Source: Nematostella vectensis
Lineage: Eukaryota > Cnidaria > Anthozoa > Actiniaria > Edwardsiidae
Reading direction: 5' to 3'
Assembly (NCBI RefSeq): GCF_932526225.1
Contig: NC_064045.1
Coordinates: 930,001-994,000 of the forward strand
Length of the DNA: 64,000 nt
Below, piece by piece: positions 9,558 through 22,556 of this stretch. The position numbers and the translations under genes are program-made. Under the pieces are notes generated by a model. It saw only the letters and a list, made by a program, of their open reading frames with translations, was not told the DNA's origin and ran no database searches. Every line of letters begins with the position of its first letter. Within the stretch, counting starts at the first letter, position 1.

Positions 9558-10488
9558 GTGTTCTTTGTTAAAGGGAAGTCTCAAAACTTCTGGGTTGGAC
9601 CGCATGTGGTACTTCTAAGAGCCTCTCGAGAGAACAAGCCTTATCTAGATTTTTTTGGTCCGTCCTGTCACGCCCAGGGCATGCACAAACACGTGTGGGC
9701 ACCAACGCCTATCACTTTTGTAATGGTCCTTCTTCCCTATCACAAGTCTGCTACTCATAACATTATGTGCTGTCATGGAGTAATGTACTCTAACATGAGA
9801 GAGAAAGCGTCTTTTGTTTTAATTTGATATTGAAACCTGTGTCAACAGGTGTAAAGTGTATTAACACTAGCTTTACACCTGTAAAATATCAGCAACTATC
9901 TGTGATAGAAGTGGCTGGCGTAATGACAGCTTGGCTTGCTTGAATCTCTGCCTTGTATTTGGATAGAACTAGTTCTTTGATCTCGAACGGGTAAAGGGGC
10001 CCATGCAGGTTATTTTTTTTCACGATATACACCTTATAATTATAATTGATGTCGATCGCAATCCCTGCTTCCTAAAGTTAGAGCCTAGTGCACCACTGGA
10101 GTCCAATGGACTCCGAGAAATTTAAAAATTCATACTGCTAGTTTTGCCGCTGTTAATTTAACATATACCATTGTCTGGTCTTGCAAATAAATAATAAGAG
10201 ATACTTTATACATTTCAATATATACAGAAATACTTTATATATTAATATAATATAAGAGTCTCCAGAGGGACTTTGAAGGCTGTTCCAAAAATGTGCTTAT
10301 TATACATGTACGACCTACTTTGGGTTTAGAAGTTTGTGAGAAGTCATTGAATATCTTATTCGGTTTTGATTTATCTGGTGTACTGACTAGTCCTGGTGCA
10401 GGTGCCAATGGCCAGATTAGAAGAGTTCTGGGCTCTTGTCAAAGTCGTATTCGTTTTTTATTTTTCGGTGTATTGAATAGTCCACATG
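9558..10488 (+). repeat. Satellite unit 11, class F, 931 bp
   Basis: F body as in unit 8 but starting with TTAAAGGG and carrying a private ATGTGCTGTC. The 3' end has the GATTTATCTGGTG form. Confidence 0.96.
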
Positions 10489-11418
10489 GTGTTCTTTGTT
10501 AAAGGGAAGTCTCAAAACTTCTGGGTTGGACCGCATGTGGTACTTCTAAGAGCCTCTCGAGAGAACAAGCCTTATCTAGATTTTTTTGGTCCGTCCTGTC
10601 ACGCCCAGGGCATGCACAAACACGTGTGGGCCTCACCCCCCATCACTTTTGTAATGGTCCCTCCTCCTTATCACAAGTCTGCTACTCATAACATTATGTG
10701 GTGTCATGGAGTAATGTACTCTTACATGAGAGAGAAAGCGTCTTTTGTTTTAATTTTATATTGAAACCTGAGTCAACAGGTGTAAAGTGTATTAACACTA
10801 GCTTTACACCTGTAAAATATCAGCAACTATCTGTGATAGAAGTGGCTGGCGTAAAGACAGCTTGGCTTGCTTGAATCTCTGCCTTGTATTTGGATAGAAC
10901 TAGTTCTTTGATCTCAAACGGGTAAAGGGGCCCATGCAGGTTATTTTTTTTCACGATATACACCTTATAATTATAATTGATGTCCATCGCAATCCCTGCT
11001 TCCTAAAGTTAGAGCCTAGTGCACCACTGGAGTCCAATGGACTCCGAGAAATTTAAAAATTCCTACTGCTAGTTTTGCCGCTGTTAATTTAACATATACC
11101 ATTGTCTGGTCTTGCAAATAAATAATAAGAGATACTTTATACATTTCAATATATACAGAAATACTTTGTATATTAATTTAATATAAGAGTCTCCAGAGGG
11201 ACTTTGAAGGCTGTTCCAAAAATGTGCTTATTATACATGTACGACCTACTTTGGGTTTAGAAGTTTGTGAGAAGTCATTGAATATCTTATTCGGTTTTTA
11301 TTCTCTGGTGTACTGACTAGTCCTGGTGCAGGTGCCAATGGCCAGATTAGAAGAGTTCTGGGCTCTTGTCAAAGTCGTATTAGTTTTTTATTTTTCGGTG
11401 TATTGAATAGTCCACATG
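10489..11418 (+). repeat. Satellite unit 12, class V, 930 bp
   Basis: GGCCTCACCCCC, CCCTCCTCC, CCTGAGTC and AAATTCCTAC. It contains CTCAAACGGG, a CpG to CpA change relative to CTCGAACGGG. Closest to unit 21. Confidence 0.96.
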
Positions 11419-12343
11419 GTGTTCTTTGTTGAAGGGAAGTCTCAAAACTTCTGGGTTGGACCGCATATGGTACTTCTAAGAGCCTCTCGAGAGAACCAGC
11501 CTTATCTAGATTTTTTTGGTCCGTCCTGTCACGCCCAGGGCATGCACAAACACGTGTGGGCCGCACCCACCATCACTTTTGTAATGGTCCCTCTTCCTTA
11601 TCACAAGTCTGGTACTCTTAACATTATGTGGTGTCATGGAGTAATGTACTCTTACATGAGAGAGAAAGCGTCTTTTGTTTTAATTTTATATTGAAACCTG
11701 TGTCAACAGGTGTAAAGTGTATTAACACTAGCTTTACACCTATAAAATATCAACAACTATCTGTGATAGAAGTGGCTGGCGTAATGACAGCTTGGCTTGC
11801 TTGAATCTGCCTTGTATTTGGCTAGAACTAGTTCTTTGATCTCGAACGGGTAAAGGGGCCCATGCAGGTTATTTTTTTTCACAATATACACCTTATAATT
11901 ATAATTGATGTCCATCGCAATCCCTGCTTCCTAAAGTTAGAGCCTAGTGCACCACTGGAGTCCAATGGACTCCGAGAAATTTAAAAATGCATACTGCTAG
12001 TTTTGCCGCTGTTAATTTATCATATACCATTGTCTGGTCTCGCAAATAAATAATAAGAGATACATTATATATTTCAATATATACAGAAATACTTTATATA
12101 TTAATATAATATAAGAGTCTCCAGAGGGACTTTGAAGGCTGTTCCAAAACTGTGCTTATTATACATGTACGACCTACTTTGGGTTTAGAAGTTTGTGAGA
12201 AGTCATTGAATATCTTATTCGGTTTTGATTCTCTGGTTACTGACAAGTCCTGGTGCAGGTGCTAATGGCCAGATTAGAAGAGTTCTGGGCTCTTGTCAAA
12301 GTCGTATTCGTTTTTTTTTTCGGTGTTTTGAATAGTCCACATG
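11419..12343 (+). repeat. Satellite unit 13, class P, 925 bp
   Basis: P pattern as in units 1 and 3, ending with poly-T and CATGGTG. Confidence 0.96.
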
Positions 12344-13270
12344 GTGTTCTTTGTTGAAGGGAAGTCCCAAAACTTCTGGGTTGGACCGCATGTGGTACTT
12401 CTAAGAGCCTCTCGAGAGAACAAGCCTTATCTAGATTTTTTTGGTCCGTCCTGTCACGCCCAGGGCATGCACAAACACGTGTGGGCACCAACCCCTATCA
12501 CTTTTGTAATGGTCCTTTTTCCCTATCACAAGTCTGCTACTCATAACATTATGTGGTGTCATGGAGTAATGTACTCTAACATGAGAGAGAAAGCGTCTTT
12601 TGTTTTAATTTTATATTGAAACCTGTGTCAACAGGTGTAAAGTGTATTAACACTAGCTTTACACCTATAAAATATCAACAACTATCTGTGATAGAAGTGG
12701 CTGGCGTAATGACAGCTTGGCTTGCTTGAATCTGCCTTGTATTTGGCTAGAACTAGTTCTTTGATCTCGAACGGGTAAAGGGGCCCATGCAGGTTATTTT
12801 TTTTCACAATATACACCTTATAATTATAATTGATGTCCATCGCAATCCCTGCTTCCTAAAGTTAGAGCCTAGTGCACCACTGGAGTCCAATGGACTCCGT
12901 GAAATTTAAAAATGCATACCGCTAGTTTTGCCGCTGTTAATTTATCATATACCATTGTCTGGTCTCGCAAATAAATAATAAGAGATACATTATATATTTC
13001 AATATATACAGAAATACTTTATATGTTAATATAATATAAGAGTCTCCAGAGGGACTTTGATGGCTGTTCCAAAACTGTGCTTATTATACATGTACGACCT
13101 ACTTTGGGTTTAGAAGTTTGTGAGAAGTCATTGAATATCTTATTCGGTTTTGATTCTCTGGTTACTGACAAGTCCTGGTGCAGGTGCCAATGGCCAGATT
13201 AGAAGAGTTCTGGGCTCTTGTCAAAGTCGTATTCGTTTTTTATTTTTCGGTGTATTGAATAGTCCACATG
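12344..13270 (+). repeat. Satellite unit 14, Q/R hybrid, 927 bp
   Basis: The front half resembles unit 2 (CCTTTTTCCC, TATAAAAT, CTGCC) and the 3' half resembles R (CCGTGA, TACCGCT, TATGTT). It also has AAGTCCCAAAAC and GACTTTGATGG. Confidence 0.95.
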
Positions 13271-14199
13271 GTGTTCTTTGTTAAAGGGAAGTCTCAAAAC
13301 TTCTGGGTTGGACCGCATGTGGTACTTCTAAGAGCCTCTCGAGAGAACAAGCCTTATCTAGATTTTTTTGGTCCGTCCTGTCACGCCCAGGGCATGCACA
13401 AACACGTGTGGGCACCAACCCCTAACACTTTTGTAATGGTCCTTTTTCCCTATCACAAGTCTGCTACTCATAACATTATGTGGTGTCATGGAGTAATGTA
13501 CTCTAACATGAGAGAGAAAGCGTCTTTTGTTTTAATTTTATATTGAAACCTGTGTCAACAGGTGTAAAGTGTATTAACACTAGCTTTACACCTGTAAAAT
13601 ATCAGCAACTATCTGTGATAGAAGTGGCTGGCGTAATGACAGCTTGGCTTGCTTGAATCTCTGCCTTGTATTTGGCTAGAACTAGTTCTTTGATCTCGAA
13701 CGGGTAAAGGGGCCCATGCAGGTTATTTTTTTTCACAATATACACCTTATAATTATAATTGATGTCCATCGCAATCCCTGCTTCCTAAAGTTAGAGCCTA
13801 GTGCACCACTGGAGTCCAATGGACTCCGTGAAATTTAAAAATGCATACCGCTAGTTTTGCCGCTGTTAATTTATCATATACCATTGTCTGGTCTCGCAAA
13901 TAAATAATAAGAGATACATTATATATTTCAATATATACAGAAATACTTTATATGTTAATATAATATAAGAGTCTCCAGAGGGACTTTGATGGCTGTTCCA
14001 AAACTGTGCTTATTATACATGTACGACCTACTTTGGGTTTAGAAGTTTGTGAGAAGTCATTGAATATCTTATTCGGTTTTGATTCTCTGGTTACTGACAA
14101 GTCCTGGTGCAGGTGCCAATGGCCAGATTAGAAGAGTTCTGGGCTCTTGTCAAAGTCGTATTCGTTTTTTATTTTTCGGTGTATTGAATAGTCCACATG
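13271..14199 (+). repeat. Satellite unit 15, class X, 929 bp
   Basis: TTAAAGGG start with CCCCTAACAC, R-like 3' half and GACTTTGATGG. Nearly identical to the next unit. Confidence 0.96.
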
Positions 14200-15128
14200 G
14201 TGTTCTTTGTTAAAGGGAAGTCTCAAAACTTCTGGGTTGGACCGCATGTGGTACTTCTAAGAGCCTCTCGAGAGAACAAGCCTTATCTAGATTTTTTTGG
14301 TCCGTCCTGTCACGCCCAGGGCATGCACAAACACGTGTGGGCACCAACCCCTAACACTTTTGTAATGGTCCTTTTTCCCTATCACAAGTCTGCTACTCAT
14401 AACATTATGTGGTGTCATGGAGTAATGTACTCTAACATGAGAGAGAAAGCGTCTTTTGTTTTAATTTTATATTGAAACCTGTGTCAACAGGTGTAAAGTG
14501 TATTAACACTAGCTTTACACCTGTAAAATATCAGCAACTATCTGTGATAGAAGTGGCTGGCGTAATGACAGCTTGGCTTGCTTGAATCTCTGCCTTGTAT
14601 TTGGCTAGAACTAGTTCTTTGATCTCGAACGGGTAAAGGGGCCCATGCAGGTTATTTTTTTTCACGATATACACCTTATAATTATAATTGATGTCCATCG
14701 CAATCCCTGCTTCCTAAAGTTAGAGCCTAGTGCACCACTGGAGTCCAATGGACTCCGTGAAATTTAAAAATGCATACCGCTAGTTTTGCCGCTGTTAATT
14801 TATCATATACCATTGTCTGGTCTCGCAAATAAATAATAAGAGATACATTATATATTTCAATATATACAGAAATACTTTATATGTTAATATAATATAAGAG
14901 TCTCCAGAGGGACTTTGAAGGCTGTTCCAAAACTGTGCTTATTATACATGTACGACCTACTTTGGGTTTAGAAGTTTGTGAGAAGTCATTGAATATCTTA
15001 TTCGGTTTTGATTCTCTGGTTACTGACAAGTCCTGGTGCAGGTGCCAATGGCCAGATTAGAAGAGTTCTGGGCTCTTGTCAAAGTCGTATTCGTTTTTTA
15101 TTTTTCGGTGTATTGAATAGTCCACATG
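14200..15128 (+). repeat. Satellite unit 16, class X, 929 bp
   Basis: Tandem copy of unit 15, differing in CACGATAT versus CACAATAT and GACTTTGAAGG versus GACTTTGATGG. Confidence 0.96.
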
Positions 15129-16057
15129 GTGTTCTTTGTTAAAGGGAAGTCTCAAAACTTCTGGGTTGGACCGCATGTGGTACTTCTAAGAGCCTCTCGA
15201 GAGAACCAGCCTTATCTAGATTTTTTTGGTCCGTCCTGTCACGCCCAGGGCATGCACAAACACGTGTGGGCCTCACCCCCCATCACTTTTGTAATGGTCC
15301 CTCCTCCTTATCACAAGTCTGCTACTCATAACATTATGTGGTGTCATGGAGTAATGTACTCTTACATGAGAGAGAAAGCGTCTTTTGTTTTAATTTTATA
15401 TTGAAACCTGAGTCAACAGGTGTAAAGTGTATTAACACTAGCTTTACACCTGTAAAATATCAGCAACTATCTGTGATAGAAGTGGCTGGCGTAATGACAG
15501 CTTGGCTTGCTTGAATCTCTGCCTTGTATTTGGATAGAACTAGTTCTTTGATCTCGAACGGGTAAAGGGGCCCATGCAGGTTATTTCTTTTCACGATATA
15601 CACCTTATAATTATAATTGATGTCCATCGCAATCCCTCCTTCCTGAAGATAGAGCCTAGTGCACCACTGGAGTCCAATGGACTCCGTGAAATTTAAAAAT
15701 GCATACCGCTAGTTTTGCCGCTGTTAATTTATCATATACCATTGTCTGGTCTCGCAAATAAATAATAAGAGATACATTATATATTTCAATATATACAGAA
15801 ATACTTTATATGTTAATATAATATAAGAGTCTCCAGAGGGACTTTGAAGGCTGTTCCAAAACTGTGCTTATTATACATGTACGACCTACTTTGGGTTTAG
15901 AAGTTTGTGAGAAGTCATTGAATATCTTATTCGGTTTTGATTCTCTGGTTACTGACAAGTCCTGGTGCAGGTGCCAATGGCTAGATTAGAAGAATTCTGG
16001 GCTCTTGTCAAAGTCGTATTCGTTTTTTATTTTTCGGTGTATTGAATAGTCCACATA
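15129..16057 (+). repeat. Satellite unit 17, class Y (V/R mosaic), 929 bp
   Basis: V-like front (GGCCTCACCCCC) joined to an R-like 3' half. CCTCCTTCCTGAAGATAG and TTATTTCTTTTC are shared with unit 26 and partly with unit 27. Confidence 0.95.
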
Positions 16058-16988
16058 GTGTTCTTTGTTGAAGGGAAGTCTCAAAACTTCTGGGTTGGAC
16101 CGCATATGGTACTTTTAAGAGCCTCTCGAGAGAACAAGCCTTATCTAGATTTTTTTGGTCCGTCCTGTCACGCCCAGGGCATGCACAAACACGTGAGGGC
16201 ACCAACCCCCATCACTTTTGTAATGGTCCTTCTTCCTTATCACAAGTCTGCTACTCATAACATTATGTGGTGTCATGGAGTAATGTACTCTTACATGAGA
16301 GAGAAAGCGTCTTTTGTTTTAATTTTATATTGAAACCTGAGTCAACAGGTGTAAAGTGTATTAACACTAGCTTTACACCTGTAAAATATCAGCAACTATC
16401 TGTGATAGAAGTGGCTGGCGTAAAGACAGCTTGGCTTGCTTGAATCTCTGCGTTGTATTTGGATAGAACTAGTTCTTTGATCTCGAACGGGTAAAGGGGC
16501 CCATGCAGGTTATTTGTTTTCACGATATACACCTTATAATTATAATTGATGTCCATCGCAATCCCTGCTTCCTACAGTTAGAGCCTAGTGCACCACTGGA
16601 GTCCAATGGACTCCGAGAAATTTAAAAATTCATACTGCTAGTTTTGCCGCTGTTAATTTAACATATACCATTGTCTGGTCTTGCAAATAAATAATAAGAG
16701 ATACTTTATACATTTCAATATATACAGAAATACTTTATATATTAATATAATATAAGAGTCTCCAGAGGGACTTTGAAGGCTGTTCCAAAAATGTGCTTAT
16801 TATACATGTACGACCTACTTTGGGTTTAGAAGTTTGTGAGAAGTCATTGAATATCTTATTCGGTTTTGATTTATCTGGTGTACTGAGTAGTCCTGGTGCA
16901 GGTGCCAATGGCCAGATTAGAAGAGTTCTGGGCTCTTGTCAAAGTCGTATTCGTTTTTTATTTTTCGGTGTATTGAATAGTCCACATG
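16058..16988 (+). repeat. Satellite unit 18, class L, 931 bp
   Basis: CACGTGAGGG front with GCTACTCATAAC, CCTGAGTC, CTCTGCGTTG, and private TTATTTGTTTTC and CCTACAGTTAG. Followed by a D-type unit, as is unit 28. Confidence 0.95.
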
Positions 16989-17913
16989 GTGTTCTTTGTT
17001 AAAGGGAAGTCTCAAAACTTCTGGGTTGGACCGCATATGGTACTTCTAAGAGCCTCTCGAGAGAACCAGCCTTATCTAGATTTTTTTGGTTTGTCCTGTC
17101 ACGCCCAGGGCATGCACAAACACGTGTGGGCCGCACCCACCATCACTTTTGTAATGGTCCCTCTTCCTTATCACAAGTCTGGTACTCTTAACATTATGTG
17201 GTGTCATGGAGTAATGTACTCTTACATGAGAGAAAAAGCGTCTTTTGTTTTAATTTTATATTGAAACCTGTGTCAACAGGTGTAAAGTGTATTAACACTA
17301 GCTTTACACCTATAAAATATCAACAACTATCTGTGATAGAAGTGGCTGGCGTAATGACAGCTTGGCTTGCTTGAATCTGTCTTGTATTTGGCTAGAACTA
17401 GTTCTTTGATCTCGAACGGGTAAAGGGGCCCATGCAGGTTATTTTTTTTCACGATATACACCTTATAATTATAATTGATGTCCATCGCAATCCCTGCTTC
17501 CTAAAGTTAGAGCCTAGTGCACCACTGGAGTCTAATGGACTCCGAGAAATTTAAAAATGCATACTGCTAGTTTTGCCGCTGTTAATTTATCATATACCAT
17601 TGTCTGGTCTCGCAAATAAATAATAAGAGATACATTATATATTTCAATATATACAGAAATACTTTATATATTAATATAATATAAGAGTCTCCAGAGGGAC
17701 TTTGAAGGCTGTTCCAAAACTGTGCTTATTATACATGTACGACCTACTTTTGGTTTAGAAGTTTGTGAGAAGTCATTGAATATCTTATTCGGTTTTGATT
17801 CTCTGGTTACTGACAAGTCCTGGTGCAGGTGCTAATGGCCAGATTAGAAGAGTTCTGGGCTCTTGTCAAAGTCGTATTCGTTTTTTTTTTCTGTGTTTTG
17901 AATAGTCCACATG
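16989..17913 (+). repeat. Satellite unit 19, class D without deletion, 925 bp
   Basis: CTGTCTTG, GAGTCTAATGG and the following CTTTTGGTTTAG match unit 29, but the 13-bp ATTATGTGGTGTC stretch is intact. It represents the undeleted progenitor form of class D. Confidence 0.95.
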
Positions 17914-18844
17914 GTGTTCTTTGTTGAAGGGAAGTCTCAAAACTTCTGGGTTGGACCGCATGTGGTACTTCTAAGAGCCTCTTGAGAGAACAAGCCTTAT
18001 CTAGATTTTTTTGGTCCGTCCTGTCACGCCCAGGGCATGCACAAACACGTGTGGGCACCAACGCCTATCACTTTTGTAATGGTCCTTCTTCCCTATCACA
18101 AGTCTGCTACTCATAACATTATGTGGTGTCATGGAGTAATGTACTCTAACATGAGAGAGAAAGCGTCTTTTGTTTTAATTTTATATTGAAACCTGTGTCA
18201 ACAGGTTTAAAGTGTATTAACACTAGCTTTACACCTGTAAAATATCAGCAACTATCTGTGATAGAAGTGGCTGGCGTAATGACAGCTTGGCTTGCTTGAA
18301 TCTCTGCCTTGTATTTGGATAGAACTAGTTCTTTGATCTCGAACGGGTAAAGGGGCCCATGCAGGTTATTTTTTTTCACGATATACACCTTATAATTATA
18401 ATTGATGTCGATCGCAATCCCTGCTTCCTAAAGTTAGAGCCTAGTGCACCACTGGAGTCCAATGGACTCCGAGAAATTTAAAAATTCATACTGCTAGTTT
18501 TGCCGCTGTTAATTTAACATATACCATTGTCTGGTCTTGCAAATAAATAATAAGAGATACTTTATACATTTCAATATATACAGAAATACTTTATATATTA
18601 ATATAATATAAGAGTCTCCAGAGGGACTTTGAAGGCTGTTCCAAAAATGTGCTTATTATACATGTACGACCTACTTTGGGTTTAGAAGTTTGTGAGAAGT
18701 CATTGAATATCTTATTCGGTTTTGATTTATCTGGTGTACTGACTAGTCCTGGTGCAGGTGCCAATGGCCAGATTAGAAGAGTTCTGGGCTCTTGTCAAAG
18801 TCGTATTCGTTTTTTATTTTTCGGTGTATTGAATAGTCCACATG
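17914..18844 (+). repeat. Satellite unit 20, class F, 931 bp
   Basis: F body with CTCTTGAGAG, a C-to-T change at the central CpG of the CTCTCGAGAG palindrome that also puts a stop in the long open frame. Private CAGGTTTAAAG weakens the large inverted repeat. Confidence 0.96.
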
Positions 18845-19774
18845 GTGTTCTTTGTTAAAGGGAAGTCTCAAAACTTCTGGGTTGGACCGCATGTGGTACT
18901 TCTAAGAGCCTCTCGAGAGAACAAGCCTTATCTAGATATTTTTGGTCCGTCCTGTCACGCCCAGGGCATGCACAAACACGTGTGGGCCTCACCCCCCATC
19001 ACTTTTGTAATGGTCCCTCCTCCTTATCACAAGTCTGCTACTCATAACATTATGTGGTGTCATGGAGTAATGTACTCTTACATGAGAGAGAAAGCGTCTT
19101 TTGTTTTAATTTTATATTGAAACCTGAGTCAACAGGTGTAAAGTGTATTAACACTAGCTCTACACCTGTAAAATATCAGCAACTATCTGTGATAGAAGTG
19201 GCTGGCGTAAAGACAGCTTGGCTTGCTTGAATCTCTGCCTTGTATTTGGATAGAACTAGTTCTTTGATCTCGAACGGGTAAAGGGGCCCATGCAGGTTAT
19301 TTTTTTTCACGATATACACCTTATAATTATAATTGATGTCCATCGCAATCCCTGCTTCCTAAAGTTAGAGCCTAGTGCACCACTGGAGTCCAATGGACTC
19401 CGAGAAATTTAAAAATTCCTACTGCTAGTTTTGCCGCTGTTAATTTAACATATACCATTGTCTGGTCTTGCAAATAAATAATAAGAGATACTTTATACAT
19501 TTCAATATATACAGAAATACTTTGTATATTAATTTAATATAAGAGTCTCCAGAGGGACTTTGAAGGCTGTTCCAAAAATGTGCTTATTATACATGTACGA
19601 CCTACTTTGGGTTTAGAAGTTTGTGAGAAGTCATTGAATATCTTATTCGGTTTTGATTCTCTGGTGTACTGACTAGTCCTGGTGCAGGTGCCAATGGCCA
19701 GATTAGAAGAGTTCTGGGCTCTTGTCAAAGTCGTATTAGTTTTTTATTTTTCGGTGTATTGAATAGTCCACATG
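18845..19774 (+). repeat. Satellite unit 21, class V, 930 bp
   Basis: Copy of unit 12 at 8,356 bp offset, with TCTAGATATTTT and AGCTCTACACC as private changes. Confidence 0.96.
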
Positions 19775-20701
19775 GTGTTCTTTGTTGAAGGGAAGTCTCA
19801 AAACTTCTGGGTTGGACCGCATATGGTACTTCTAAGAGCCTCTCGAGAGAACCAGCCTTATCTAGATTTTTTTGGTCCGTCCTGTCACGCCCAGGGCATG
19901 CACAAACACGTGTGGGCCGCACCAACCATCACTTTTGTAATGGTCCCTCTTCCTTATCACAAGTCTGGTACTCTTAACATTATGTGGTGTCATGGAGTAA
20001 TGTACTCTTACATGAGAGAGAAAGCGTCTTTTGTTTTAATTTTATATTGAAACCTGTGTCAACAGGTGTAAAGTGTATTAACACTAGCTTTACACCTATA
20101 AAATATCAACAACTATCTGTGATAGAAGTGGCTGGCGTAATGACAGCTTGGCTTGCTTGAATCTGCCTTGTATTTGGCTAGAACTAGTTCTTTGATCTCG
20201 AACGGGTAAAGGGGCCCATGCAGGTTATTTTTTTTCACAATATACACCTTATAATTATAATTGATGTCCATCGCAATCCCTGCTTCCTAAAGTTAGAGCC
20301 TAGTGCACCACTGGAGTCCAATGGACTCCGAGAAATTTAAAAATTCATACTGCTAGTTTTGCCGCTGTTAATTTAACATATACCATTGTCTGGTCTTGCA
20401 AATAAATAATAAGAGATACTTTATACATTTCAATATATACAGAAATACTTTATATATTAATATAATATAAGAGTCTCCAGAGCGACTTTGAAGGCTGTTC
20501 CAAAAATGTGCTTATTATACATGTACGACCTACTTTGGGTTTAGAAGTTTGTGAGAAGTCATTGAATATCTTATTCGGTTTTGATTCTCTGGTTACTGAC
20601 AAGTCCTGGTGCAGGTGCTAATGGCCAGATTAGAAGAGTTCTGGGCTCTTGTCAAAGTCGTATTCGTTTTTTTTTTTTCGGTGTTTTGAATAGTCCACAT
20701 G
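19775..20701 (+). repeat. Satellite unit 22, P/S hybrid, 927 bp
   Basis: P front (GCCGCACCAACC) joined near 20340 to an S-type end (AAATTCATAC, TTAACAT, GAGCGACTTTG, poly-T of 12). Confidence 0.95.
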
Positions 20702-21629
20702 GTGTTCTTTGTTGAAGGGAAGTCTCAAAACTTCTGGGTTGGACCGCATGTGGTACTTCTAAGAGCCTCTCGAGAGAACAAGCCTTATCTAGATTTTTTT
20801 GGTCCGTCCTGTCACGCCCAGGGCATGCACAAACACGTGTGGGCACCAACCCCTATCACTTTTGTAATGGTCCTTTTTCCCTATCACAAGTCTGCTACTC
20901 ATAACATTATGTGGTGTCATGGAGTAATGTACTCTAACATGAGAGAGAAAGCGTCTTTTGTTTTAATTTTATATTGAAACCTGAGTCAACAGGTGCAAGT
21001 GTATTAACACTAGCTTTACACCTGTAAAATATCAGCAACTATCTGTGATAGAAGTGGCTGGCGTAAAGACAGCTTGGCTTGCTTGAATCTCTGCCTTGTA
21101 TTTGGATAGAAGTAGTTCTTTGATCTCGAACGGGTAAAGGGGCCCATGCAGGTTATTTTTTTTCACGGTATACACCTTATAATTATAATTGATGTCCATC
21201 GCAATCCCTGCTTCCTAAAGTTAGAGCCTAGTGCACCACTGGATTTCAATGGACTCCGAGAAATTTTAAAATGCATACTGCTAGTTTTGCCGCTGTTAAT
21301 TTAACGTATACCATTGTCTGGTCTCGCAAATAAATAATAAGAGATACTTTATAAATTTCAATATATACAGAAATACTTTATATATAAATATAATATAAGA
21401 GTCTCCAGAGGGACTTTAAAGGCTGTTCCAAAACTGTGCTTATTATACATGTACGACCTACTTTGGGTTTAGAAGTTTGTGAGAAGTCATTGAATATCTT
21501 ATTCGGTTTTGATTCTCTGGTTACTGACAAGTCCTGGTGCAGGTGCCAATGGCCAGATTAGAAGAATTCTGGGCTCTTGTCAAAGTCGTATTCGTTTTTT
21601 ATTTTTCGGTGTATTGAATAGTCCACATA
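20702..21629 (+). repeat. Satellite unit 23, class T, 928 bp
   Basis: T markers with TTAACGTATACC, TATATAAATATAAT and a base loss in the inverted repeat (CAGGTGCAAGTG). Confidence 0.96.
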
Positions 21630-22556
21630 GTGTTCTTTGTTGAAGGGAAGTCTCAAAACTTCTGGGTTGGACCGCATATGGTACTTTTAAGAGCCTCTCG
21701 ACAGAACAAGCCTTATCTAGATTTTTTTGGTCCGTCCCGTCACGCCCAGGGCATGCACAAACACGTGAGGGCACCAACCCCCATCACTTTTGTAATGGTC
21801 CTTCTTCCTTATCACAAGTCTGGTACTCTTAACATTATGTGGTGTCATGGAGTAATGTACTCTTACATGAGAGAGAAAGCGTCTTTTGTTTTAATTTTAT
21901 ATTGAAACCTGTGTCAACAGGTGTAAAGTGTATTAACACTAGCTTTACACCTATAAAATATCAACAACTATCTGTGATAGAAGTGGCTGGCGTAATGACA
22001 GCTTGGCTTGCTTGAATCTGCCTTGTATTTGGCTAGAACTAGTTCTTTGATCTCGAACGGGTAAAGGGGCCCATGCAGGTTATTTTTTTTTCACAATATA
22101 CACCTTATAATTATAATTGATGTCCATCGCAATCCCTGCTTCCTAAAGTTAGAGCCTAGTGCACCACTGGAGTCCAATGGACTCCGAGAAATTTAAAAAT
22201 TCATACTGCTAGTTTTGCCGCTGTTAATTTAACATATACCATTGTCTGGTCTTGCAAATAAATAATAAGAGATACTTTATACATTTCAATATATACAGAA
22301 ATACTTTATATATTAATATAATATAAGAGTCTCCAGAGCGACTTTGAAGGCTGTTCCAAAAATGTGCTTATTATACATGTACGACCTACTTTGGGTTTAG
22401 AAGTTTGTGAGAAGTCATTGAATATCTTATTCGGTTTTGATTCTCTGGTTACTGACAAGTCCTGGTGCAGGTGCTAATGGCCAGATTAGAAGAGTTCTGG
22501 GCTCTTGTCAAAGTCGTATTCGTTTTTTTTTTTCGGTGTTTTGAATAGTCCACATG
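21630..22556 (+). repeat. Satellite unit 24, class S, 927 bp
   Basis: Matches units 6 and 9. Private CTCTCGACAG breaks the XhoI-type palindrome. Confidence 0.96.

Larger units (their letters stand above)
7702..10488 (+). repeat. S-T-F trimer HOR, copy 2
   Basis: Repeats 4919-7701 almost unchanged through most of unit 10. Near the end of unit 10 the poly-T/TGTTTTG segment is replaced by T6AT5/TGTATTG and the next unit starts with TTAAAGGG, so a patch from another class was copied in. Unit 11 then returns to the F pattern and ends in the long GATTTATCTGGTG form. Confidence 0.88.
9558..12000 (+). repeat. F-V-P block, copy 1
   Basis: Units 11-13 match units 20-22 at a constant offset of 8,356 bp. 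Shared markers are GTCGATCGC in F, GGCCTCACC and AAATTCCTAC in V, and the TGTATATTAATTTAAT plus GTATTAGTT entry into P. Confidence 0.88.
15600..18844 (+). repeat. Y/L-D'-F block, copy 1
   Basis: The 3' part of unit 17 (CCTCCTTCCTGAAGATAG) and units 18-20 correspond to the 3' part of unit 27 and units 28-30. The offset is 9,288 bp up to unit 19/29 and 9,275 bp afterwards, the 13-bp difference being the deletion present in unit 29 but not in unit 19. Confidence 0.82.
17914..20335 (+). repeat. F-V-P block, copy 2
   Basis: Second copy of the units 11-13 segment. It diverges late in unit 22, where the P pattern (AAATGCATAC, TTATCAT) is replaced by AAATTCATAC, TTAACAT and GAGCGACTTTG as seen after S units. 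That switch is a visible crossover or conversion endpoint. Confidence 0.85.

Noticed and set aside
10293-10502. 62-69 codon frames in units with GATTTATCTGGTG
   Set aside because: Frame is opened by an indel haplotype and closed elsewhere; no homology recognised.
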